From positions 1 through 7,228 of the forward strand of contig JAFYKS010000384.1 of the NCBI GenBank assembly GCA_017537495.1: a stretch of 7,228 nucleotides of DNA. The letters are read 5' to 3'. The notes beneath the pieces are model-generated. The model was not told where the DNA came from and made no database searches. It saw nothing but the letters and a program-made list of their open reading frames with translations. Source of the stretch: Bacillota bacterium. Lineage in GTDB: Bacteria; Bacillota; Clostridia; Peptostreptococcales; Anaerovoracaceae. Shown here one piece after another: positions 1 to 4,709 of this stretch. The position numbers were made by a program, and so were the translations under genes. The first letter of the stretch is position 1. The number at the start of each line of letters is the position of its first letter.

Positions 1-434
1 GCCGTGCTGCATATGCTTACCTGAACCAGTTCCCAAATGTACTGCCAATCTGGGGTGTGCAGAAGGAAGAAGAACTGGACGAATTCCTGGGATGTGCTGT
101 AAATGTACCGTCCATGGAAGACGAAGAAGTAAAGGCGGTTATTGAAAAGGACAGAGCAGAACTTCTGGGCGGCTTCTGCCGCGGATGCGGATACTGCATG
201 CCATGTCCTGTAGGAATTCCAATCAACAACTGTGCCAGAATGGTTCTCATGATGACCAGAGGTCCGGTTGCACCTTGGATTACGGAAGAAAAACAGGAAG
301 AAATGGAACGTATCACCAAGTGCATCGACTGCGGTCAGTGCAAGAAGCGTTGTCCATACGAACTGGATACACCGGAACTGCTCCGTCAGAACCTGGAAGG
401 CTACCGCAAGATTGTAGCTGAAAACACCAAATAG
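1..434 (+). CDS. Aldo/keto reductase with C-terminal 4Fe-4S domain (3' part only)
   Basis: The reading frame is open from base 3 to the TAG at 432-434, so the gene enters from the left and only its last ~143 residues are visible. It resembles the tail of the aldo/keto reductase family that carries a ferredoxin-like extension (COG1453 type). The start of the visible part (AYLNQFPNVLPIWGVQ, then an acidic helical stretch) fits the last elements of the TIM barrel. Two cysteine clusters follow: CRGCGYCMPCP (CxxCxxCxxCP), then CIDCGQCKKRCP, a classical CxxCxxCxxxCP motif, so one or two 4Fe-4S clusters are likely. The protein is probably a cytosolic NAD(P)H or ferredoxin-linked oxidoreductase, but the substrate cannot be told because the catalytic Asp-Tyr-Lys-His region lies outside the window. 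GTG at 57 is an internal Val codon, not a start. A strong terminator follows 19 bases after the stop. Confidence 0.85.
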   Translation, partial: RAAYAYLNQFPNVLPIWGVQKEEELDEFLGCAVNVPSMEDEEVKAVIEKDRAELLGGFCRGCGYCMPCPVGIPINNCARMVLMMTRGPVAPWITEEKQEEMERITKCIDCGQCKKRCPYELDTPELLRQNLEGYRKIVAENTK

Positions 435-453
435 CATAAATACTGAATGATGA

Positions 454-491
454 ATCACCTCGTGGCATAGACTGCCATGGGGTGATTTTTT
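454..491 (+). terminator. Rho-independent terminator after the aldo/keto reductase, overlapping the pdaA ribosome binding site
   Basis: Bases 454-467 pair with 473-486 to give a 14-bp stem (two G-T wobbles) around a 5-nt loop (tagac). It is followed by a run of six T (486-491, the first one paired). The last T is directly next to the pdaA ATG at 492. The 3' arm contains GGGGTGAT (479-486), the only plausible pdaA Shine-Dalgarno sequence. Confidence 0.88.
479..486 (+). promoter_or_regulatory. pdaA ribosome binding site buried in a terminator stem
   Basis: GGGGTGAT matches the distal part of the extended anti-Shine-Dalgarno complement (AGGAGGTGATC) and sits 5 nt before ATG 492. An in-frame TGA at 483-485 rules out any start further upstream. 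The next in-frame ATG (531) would remove most of the hydrophobic N-terminal anchor and lacks a purine-rich site, so 492 is the start. In a read-through transcript this site is paired with 454-459. Confidence 0.6.
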
Positions 492-1352
492 ATGAAGAAA
501 GAAGCATTCAGCGCGCTGCTGATAACAGCCATGCTGGTGGGCGGGGCGGCGGTGACGAAAAATCAGATTCTGAAAAATTTTGAAAAGAAAGAACTGCAGA
601 TTCAGACTCTTAGTGAAGCAGTCAATGCGGCTGCGGACGGAAACTGGGGACTCAGCTTTCAGGAAGAAGGAAAAACACCGGTGGGCAATGCTACCAGGGA
701 ATACCTGCAGCAGTATGATGCATGGTTTTGCGGGACGGAACAGGATGTGATGGACCGCTGTATTTACCTGACCTTCGATGCTGGATACGAAAACGGATAT
801 ATGCTGGGAATCCTGGATGTTCTGAAGAAAGAGAAAGTACCTGCAGCCTTCTTTCTGGTAGGAAACTATATGGAAGAGAATCCGGATCTGGTGAAACGGA
901 TGGAGAAAGAGGGGCATCTGGTAGCCAATCATACTATGCACCATCCGGATATGTCAGCCATCGCATCCAAAACGGAATTTAAAAAGGAACTGGAACAGCT
1001 GGAGTCAGTTTACCAAACTGTCACCGGAAGTGAAATGGAGAAGTTTTACCGGCCGCCTCAGGGAAAGTACAGTGAAGAAAATCTGAAACAGGCATCAGAA
1101 CTGGGATACACTACAGTATTCTGGAGTCTGGCCTATGTGGACTGGTACGAAAACCAGCAGCCTTCCAGAGAAGAGGCTCTGAACCTGCTGAACCGGCGGA
1201 TTCATCCCGGAGCCATCGTTCTGCTGCACTCCACTTCAGCCACCAATGGTGAAATCCTTCAGGAGTTGATCCAGGGATGGAAAGAACAGGGGTACGTATT
1301 CCGCAGCATAACGGAACTGAATAAAGCAAAAGAAAAAGAGCCTGGCGTATAG
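492..1352 (+). CDS. pdaA: Polysaccharide deacetylase, PdaA type (spore cortex muramic-lactam synthesis)
   Basis: A 286-residue carbohydrate esterase family 4 protein. Residues 5-20 are a hydrophobic N-terminal signal/anchor, so it acts outside the membrane. A PdaA-like NWGLSF stretch (51-56) precedes the NodB-type domain. Visible CE4 motifs are TFDAGYENG (94-102, catalytic-base candidate D96), HTMHHP (147-152, metal ligands H147 and H151), RPPQG (187-191), FWSLAYVDW (210-218) and LLHST (244-248). Classical CE4 enzymes have TFDDG; the second Asp is Ala here, and this TFDxGYENG variant is characteristic of the PdaA group. In Bacillus subtilis PdaA removes the acetyl group from MurNAc left peptide-free by CwlD, a step toward muramic delta-lactam of the cortex, under sigma-G. 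It converges on the cotJ operon, which supports a sporulation role. I found no clear promoter in the short upstream gap. Confidence 0.9.
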   Translation: MKKEAFSALLITAMLVGGAAVTKNQILKNFEKKELQIQTLSEAVNAAADGNWGLSFQEEGKTPVGNATREYLQQYDAWFCGTEQDVMDRCIYLTFDAGYENGYMLGILDVLKKEKVPAAFFLVGNYMEENPDLVKRMEKEGHLVANHTMHHPDMSAIASKTEFKKELEQLESVYQTVTGSEMEKFYRPPQGKYSEENLKQASELGYTTVFWSLAYVDWYENQQPSREEALNLLNRRIHPGAIVLLHSTSATNGEILQELIQGWKEQGYVFRSITELNKAKEKEPGV

Positions 1353-1367
1353 AAGCCGGGCTCTTTT
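1334..1367. terminator. Bidirectional terminator between convergent pdaA and cotJC
   Basis: Bases 1334-1346 pair with 1355-1367 (13 bp, one G-T wobble) around an 8-nt loop that contains the pdaA TAG stop. On the plus strand only four T remain, and they are inside the stem. On the minus strand the hairpin is followed by TTTTTCTTTT, a better terminator tail, 41 nt beyond the cotJC stop. One element can therefore serve both convergent units. Confidence 0.75.
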
Positions 1368-1408
1368 CACTGTCTGCTGACCGGTATGCCAGCCGTAAAG
1401 TATGACAG

Positions 1409-2020
1409 TTACCGCGGCTGCGGCCGCAGGTCAAATTCCGGATTGATGGCGTAGAAGTTTTTGCTGTCCAGATTGTCCTGCACGATGCGCAGTGCTTCCC
1501 CAAATCTCTGGAAATGGACGATTTCACGTTCGCGCAGGAAGCGGATCGGTGCGATAACATCCGGGTCATCCACCATACGGAGAATGTTGTCATAGGTGGT
1601 GCGTGCTTTCTGTTCTGCTGCCATGTCTTCCACCAGGTCGGTGATGGCGTCACCTTTGGACGCGAAACAGAGAGCGTCAAACGGGAATCCTGCCGCCGCC
1701 TGTGCGTAGACACCGCCGGTATGATCCACAAAATAGGTTTCCATCCCCGCTTCTTTGACCTGTTCAATGGTCATATTGCGGGTCAGCTGACGAACGATGG
1801 TTGCTACCATTTCCAGATGGGCCAGCTCTTCGGTTCCCACGTCCGTGAGTACACCGGCTGCTTCCCGGTAAGGCATGGAGTACCTCTGAGAAAGATATCG
1901 CAGAGAGGCTCCGATTTCGCCATCCGGACCGCCATACTGGCTTATAATAAATTTGGCCATAGCGGGATTTGGATTTTTAATGTTTACAGGGAACTGTAAT
2001 TTCTTTTCATATTGCCACAT
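1409..2020 (-). CDS. cotJC: Spore coat protein CotJC, manganese-catalase family
   Basis: A 203-residue protein of the CotJC/manganese catalase family, a four-helix ferritin-like fold. By alignment to the known di-manganese site I can place all five metal ligands: E35 (in GGPDGEIGASLRY), E65 and H68 (TEELAH), E136 (MAAEQKAR) and H169 (REIVHFQRF). The protein may therefore be catalytically competent and not merely structural. CotJC associates with the spore coat, where related proteins help remove hydrogen peroxide. Its start is fixed by GGAGG eight bases before ATG 2020 (minus strand), and this site overlaps the end of cotJB; only 3 nt separate the cotJB stop from this start. It is the last gene of a three-gene operon and ends at a shared terminator. 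Confidence 0.95.
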   Translation of the reverse strand: MWQYEKKLQFPVNIKNPNPAMAKFIISQYGGPDGEIGASLRYLSQRYSMPYREAAGVLTDVGTEELAHLEMVATIVRQLTRNMTIEQVKEAGMETYFVDHTGGVYAQAAAGFPFDALCFASKGDAITDLVEDMAAEQKARTTYDNILRMVDDPDVIAPIRFLREREIVHFQRFGEALRIVQDNLDSKNFYAINPEFDLRPQPR

Positions 2021-2023
2021 AAA

Positions 2024-2272
2024 CTAAGCCTCCGTTTCCCAGGGCCATGGTCCCTGAACCCAGGTCCATCCCTGTGCAGTGTCTGTATCGATGGCAACCA
2101 GGGGGCCGAATTGGGCTTCATAGTCAGCAACTGCTTCAGTATAGACTTTCTGGTATTGGTTAAAGAATTCAAGTGCGGCCTGGCAGGTCGGGTGTGTATC
2201 CAGAAACAGTGCGGTGTCATACAGCACAAAATCTGCTTCCTGTACTTTTCTAAGCATTTCATTTCTGTTCAT
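2024..2272 (-). CDS. cotJB: Spore coat protein CotJB
   Basis: An 82-residue protein with the CotJB signature: a helical first half with DFVLYDTALFLDTHP (14-28), a central YEAQFGPL segment, and a Trp-rich end (WTWVQGPWPWE). The family is a small spore-coat component made with CotJA and CotJC; its biochemical activity is unknown. The start codon overlaps the cotJA stop (ATGA at 2272-2269), with GGGAGG eight bases upstream inside cotJA, so the two are translationally coupled. No signal peptide or membrane segment is visible. Confidence 0.93.
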   Translation of the reverse strand: MNRNEMLRKVQEADFVLYDTALFLDTHPTCQAALEFFNQYQKVYTEAVADYEAQFGPLVAIDTDTAQGWTWVQGPWPWETEA

Positions 2273-2589
2273 CGCAGTTTCCTCCCTTCAAACGGAAGGT
2301 TCAGGTCCGGAAACAGCGTTCCGTGTATGAGTGCTTCTGACGGCGGGTAAGCTGACTTCCACTGCTGCATGGGGACATAGGCCATGGCCAGCGGCAGGCT
2401 GCCCAGAAGCCGGGTATCAAAACCTGAAACAGGAGCACAGGTCGGATTTCCGTCCGGCATCGGTGCAGGAGCAGGCGGTGCGGGGGACGGAGCTGGCGGT
2501 CTCTGCGGGGGTGAGACAGGTCGGCCGGGCATATTACCCGGCATGCAGCCGATTTGAATCGGCATGCCAATGTATGGTTCTCTGATCAA
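2269..2589 (-). CDS. cotJA: Spore coat associated protein CotJA, TTG start
   Basis: A 106-residue protein. Its C-terminal half has the CotJA pattern LAMAYVPMQQW (67-77), then EALIHGTLFPDLNLPFEG (85-102). The N-terminal part (1-22) is Met/Gly/Pro-rich, and residues 24-47 form a proline-alanine-rich linker (for example RPPAPSPAPPAPAP) that is probably disordered; the linker is the variable part of the family. The chosen start is TTG at 2589-2587, preceded by AAAGGGG with 7-nt spacing; no in-frame ATG has a comparable site, and later internal Mets would trim the N-terminus. It is the first gene of cotJABC, 24 nt or so from the predicted transcription start. CotJA is needed for normal CotJC assembly in B. 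subtilis. Confidence 0.9.
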   Translation of the reverse strand: MIREPYIGMPIQIGCMPGNMPGRPVSPPQRPPAPSPAPPAPAPMPDGNPTCAPVSGFDTRLLGSLPLAMAYVPMQQWKSAYPPSEALIHGTLFPDLNLPFEGRKLR

Positions 2590-2596
2590 AATATTA

Positions 2597-2603
2597 CCCC
2601 TTT
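2597..2603 (-). promoter_or_regulatory. cotJA ribosome binding site that selects the TTG start
   Basis: Read on the minus strand this is AAAGGGG, 7 nt before TTG 2589. The upstream in-frame codons (ATT, AAT, GGT) give no ATG or GTG alternative, so the site decides the start. Confidence 0.65.
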
Positions 2604-2620
2604 CTTTTCGAAATACAATT

Positions 2621-2648
2621 TATAATATGTTCTGCAGAGAGAAAGAGT
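2621..2648 (-). promoter_or_regulatory. Candidate sigma-K-type promoter of cotJABC
   Basis: On the minus strand CATATTATA (2629-2621) fits the sigma-K -10 consensus CATANNNTA exactly, and AC (2648-2647) lies exactly 17 nt upstream, as in the published AC-N17-CATANNNTA pattern. It predicts a start near 2613 and a leader of about 24 nt containing only the ribosome binding site. Sigma-E shares the CATA core but the matching -35 is absent. In B. subtilis cotJ is a sigma-E operon, so assignment to sigma-K is an inference. Confidence 0.6.
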
Positions 2649-2705
2649 GCAGGTGAAGATTGGTATTGCAGGCTTCAAAAAAATTGTCTAAAATAAGAAA
2701 AAATG

Positions 2706-2757
2706 CTAACGTTTTTTGACATCTTAACACCCCTTTAACGGTCATCGGGTGTATAAT
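2706..2757 (+). promoter_or_regulatory. Candidate activator-dependent promoter with direct-repeat operator for the histidine kinase gene
   Basis: A perfect TATAAT (2752-2757) lies 27 nt before the kinase start, but no -35 box is found at 16-18 nt. Instead there are four related hexamers on the same strand: CTAACG (2706), TTGACA (2716), TTAACA (2724) and TTAACG (2735). The last two are exactly 11 bp apart and end 11 nt before the -10. That layout resembles PhoB/PhoP-class operators, where TTAACA-like direct repeats replace the -35. The TTGACA at 2716 is 30 nt from the -10, too far to be its -35. Autoregulation by the KdpE-like regulator is an inference. Confidence 0.5.
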
Positions 2758-2783
2758 CAGGGCAGAAATGGAGAGAACGTGCC

Positions 2784-3923
2784 ATGAAGGAAAAATTTAA
2801 ACAGAAAAAGGATTACATCAAACACGTGGAATCAAAGTCCAGAGAAGAGCTGGAGAAAAATCACCGTAAAAACTGCGGAATTGTCATGCTGGTTTTCGTT
2901 GCGGTTACCTTCGGAGCCTTTGCCTTCCATGAGATTTCTGCAGACCCATCGCTGAACATTGCCATGCTGTACGTACTGGGGCTGTTCATTGTAGCACGGT
3001 ATACTGACGGCTATATCTTCGGTATGCTCTTTGCAGTGGGAAGCGTAGTCAGTGTAAACTATTTCTTCACTTATCCTTTCCAGAACCTGAACTTTACACT
3101 GGAAGGATATCAGGTAACCTTCGTCGGAATGCTGGTTATCGCCATGATTACTTCTGCTATGACCACAAACATGAAGGAACAGGCCCGGGCACTTGCAGAA
3201 CAGGAAAAGCAGCTGATGGAAGCCCAGAAAGAAAAAATGAGGGCCAACCTGCTCCGTGCTGTATCTCACGACCTGCGAACGCCGCTGACTGGGATTATCG
3301 GCAGCAGTGAATCTTACCTGGAAATGGAAGATACACTGGAACCGGAAGAAAAACGTCAGCTTGTGAGTCACATAAAAGAAGATGCAAACTGGCTTCTGAG
3401 CATGGTGGAAAATCTCCTTTCCGTCACCCGTATTGACAATGAGACTGCACAGGTGACCAAATCACTGGAGGCAATCGATGAAGTTGTTGCCGCATCGGTA
3501 GTACGGTTCCGGAAACGATTCCCTGATGCCGAGGTAAAAGTATCCGTTCCGGACGATTTTATCATGATTATGATGGATGCCATGCTGATAGAGCAGGTCA
3601 TCATAAATATTTTGCAGAATGCACAGTTTCATGCTCACAGCAGCCGACCGACGGAGCTGGTAGTAGAAGAAACTGAAGAAAGTGTAGTAGTTCGTATCAG
3701 AGATTTTGGCCGTGGAATCGACACGGCGAAACTGAAAACCATCTTTGATGGAGACGGTTATCAGGAAGGGGAAAACGGAAAGCAGGATTCCTACAAAGGG
3801 ATGGGAATTGGACTTTCAATCTGCAGAACCATCATCCTGGCACATGGAGGCGAAATTGACGCTTACAATCATGCTGAGGGCGCTGAGTTCCGGTTCAAAC
3901 TTCCGAAGGAAAAGGAGGAATAA
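2784..3923 (+). CDS. KdpD-like sensor histidine kinase lacking the N-terminal KdpD/USP region
   Basis: A 379-residue membrane kinase. Four hydrophobic segments at about 32-51, 56-72, 76-97 and 110-128 form a DUF4118-like KdpD transmembrane module; NYFFTYPFQNLNF (92-104) is the typical loop after TM3. A charged coiled-coil-like linker (129-155) leads to the kinase core: H-box SHDLRTPLTG with phospho-acceptor H162, N-box INILQNAQFH (274-283), G1 DFGRGID (307-313) and G2 GMGIGLSI (339-346). Full-length KdpD is near 900 residues and begins with a KdpD sensory domain and a universal-stress domain; both are absent. The ATG at 2784 has GGAGAG upstream and non-coding DNA before it, so this looks like a genuine short form and not a remnant. 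It is coupled to the next gene (3-nt gap). Potassium or turgor sensing is suggested by family only. Confidence 0.88.
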   Translation: MKEKFKQKKDYIKHVESKSREELEKNHRKNCGIVMLVFVAVTFGAFAFHEISADPSLNIAMLYVLGLFIVARYTDGYIFGMLFAVGSVVSVNYFFTYPFQNLNFTLEGYQVTFVGMLVIAMITSAMTTNMKEQARALAEQEKQLMEAQKEKMRANLLRAVSHDLRTPLTGIIGSSESYLEMEDTLEPEEKRQLVSHIKEDANWLLSMVENLLSVTRIDNETAQVTKSLEAIDEVVAASVVRFRKRFPDAEVKVSVPDDFIMIMMDAMLIEQVIINILQNAQFHAHSSRPTELVVEETEESVVVRIRDFGRGIDTAKLKTIFDGDGYQEGENGKQDSYKGMGIGLSICRTIILAHGGEIDAYNHAEGAEFRFKLPKEKEE

Positions 3924-3926
3924 GAG

Positions 3927-4640
3927 ATGACACAGAAAATTTCCGTACTGATTATTGAAGACGAAAAGAGCATTTGCGATTTCGTTTCAAAAACTCTTCA
4001 GGCACACGATTATAAGACAACTGCAGTACACAGCGGAAAGGAAGGTCTGGTTCAGCTGACATCTTCACTGCCGGATATCGTTCTGCTGGATCTGGGACTG
4101 CCGGATATGGACGGTATGGATATTATCCGCAAGACCAGAGAGTGGTCAAGCATCCCGATTATCGTAATTTCTGCCAGAACCCAGGAGAAAGAAAAGGTAA
4201 TGGCTCTGGACAGCGGTGCAGATGACTATATCACCAAGCCTTTCGGTACCTTTGAGCTGCTGGCCAGAATCCGGACGGCGATCCGCCACAATAACAGAAT
4301 GGTGGACAGCCATGTCAATTCCAACCGTCCGTACAATGCAGGCGGACTGAAAATTGATTTTGAAAAGCGTCTGGTTTCCGTAGAAGGAAAAGAAGTACAC
4401 CTGACCCGTGTAGAATATAAGATTGTATCTCTGCTAGCTCAGAATTCCGGCAAAGTTCTGACCTATGATTCCCTGATCAATCAGGTATGGGGTCCATATG
4501 CAGATGACAATAACCGGATTCTCAGAGTAAACATGGCTAACATCCGCCGCAAACTGGAAGCCAATCCGGGGGAACCAAAATACATCTTTACAGAGCTTGG
4601 AATTGGTTATAGAATGTTAGAAGACGAATCATTAGCATAA
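3927..4640 (+). CDS. kdpE: KdpE-like OmpR-family response regulator
   Basis: A 237-residue two-domain regulator. The receiver domain (about 5-118) has acidic residues E11 and D12, phospho-acceptor D55 in VLLDLGLPDMDG, S82 and K104 in TKPFG. The C-terminal winged helix (about 138-232) has KIVSLLAQNSGKVLTYDSLI and LRVNMANIRRKLE, then an ELGIGYRM wing. The WGPYADDNNRILRV and EPKYIFTELGIGYR stretches are closest to KdpE among OmpR-family proteins. AAGGAGG (3912-3918), within the last codons of the kinase gene, precedes the ATG by 8 nt, so the pair is translationally coupled. It probably binds direct repeats such as those at 2724-2740. In E. coli KdpE activates the KdpFABC potassium pump; no pump or Trk/Ktr gene is in this window, so the target genes are unknown. 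A terminator follows 17 nt after the stop. Confidence 0.87.
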   Translation: MTQKISVLIIEDEKSICDFVSKTLQAHDYKTTAVHSGKEGLVQLTSSLPDIVLLDLGLPDMDGMDIIRKTREWSSIPIIVISARTQEKEKVMALDSGADDYITKPFGTFELLARIRTAIRHNNRMVDSHVNSNRPYNAGGLKIDFEKRLVSVEGKEVHLTRVEYKIVSLLAQNSGKVLTYDSLINQVWGPYADDNNRILRVNMANIRRKLEANPGEPKYIFTELGIGYRMLEDESLA

Positions 4641-4657
4641 CGCACAGGATAATCGAG

Positions 4658-4687
4658 GAGTCAGTCCGAAGGGGCTGACTCTTTTTT
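4658..4687 (+). terminator. Rho-independent terminator after the two-component genes
   Basis: GAGTCAGTCC (4658-4667) pairs with GGGCTGACTC (4672-4681), a 10-bp stem with one G-T wobble and a GAAG tetraloop, followed by six T. Only 8 nt separate the T tract from the ribosome binding site GGGGAGG (4696-4702) of the next gene. Confidence 0.9.
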
Positions 4688-4709
4688 ACAATACAGGGGA
4701 GGAACCGAT

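Noticed and set aside
412..440. TTGTAG-17-CATAAA as pdaA promoter
   Set aside because: Only 3 of 6 and 4 of 6 consensus matches, and no good sigma-G or sigma-E match either; too weak to list as a feature.
1111..1999. Open frames on both strands (1111-1767 minus, 1514-1999 plus) over pdaA and cotJC
   Set aside because: Both overlap genes with clear families in another frame and give low-complexity or Arg/Ser/Trp-rich proteins without domains.
2621..2626. TATAAT on the plus strand as a second promoter of the kinase gene
   Set aside because: No -35 lies at 16-18 nt upstream (the region is CCCCTTT), and the same bases are explained by the minus-strand sigma-K -10 box.
2656..2683. GAAG...CTTC hairpin followed by seven A, possible terminator or small RNA in the divergent region
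   Set aside because: The stem is only about 5 bp with a long loop, and no gene ends there on either strand.
2677..2717. A-tracts (2677-2683, 2690-2693, 2698-2703) and T-tract (2712-2717) suggesting curved DNA
   Set aside because: Centres are spaced roughly 11, 9 and 14 bp, only loosely phased; may help the promoter as an UP element but cannot be supported from sequence alone.
2784..3923. Kinase as a decayed full-length kdpD
   Set aside because: It has its own ribosome binding site and promoter-like region, an intact catalytic core, and the upstream DNA shows no remnant of the missing domains.
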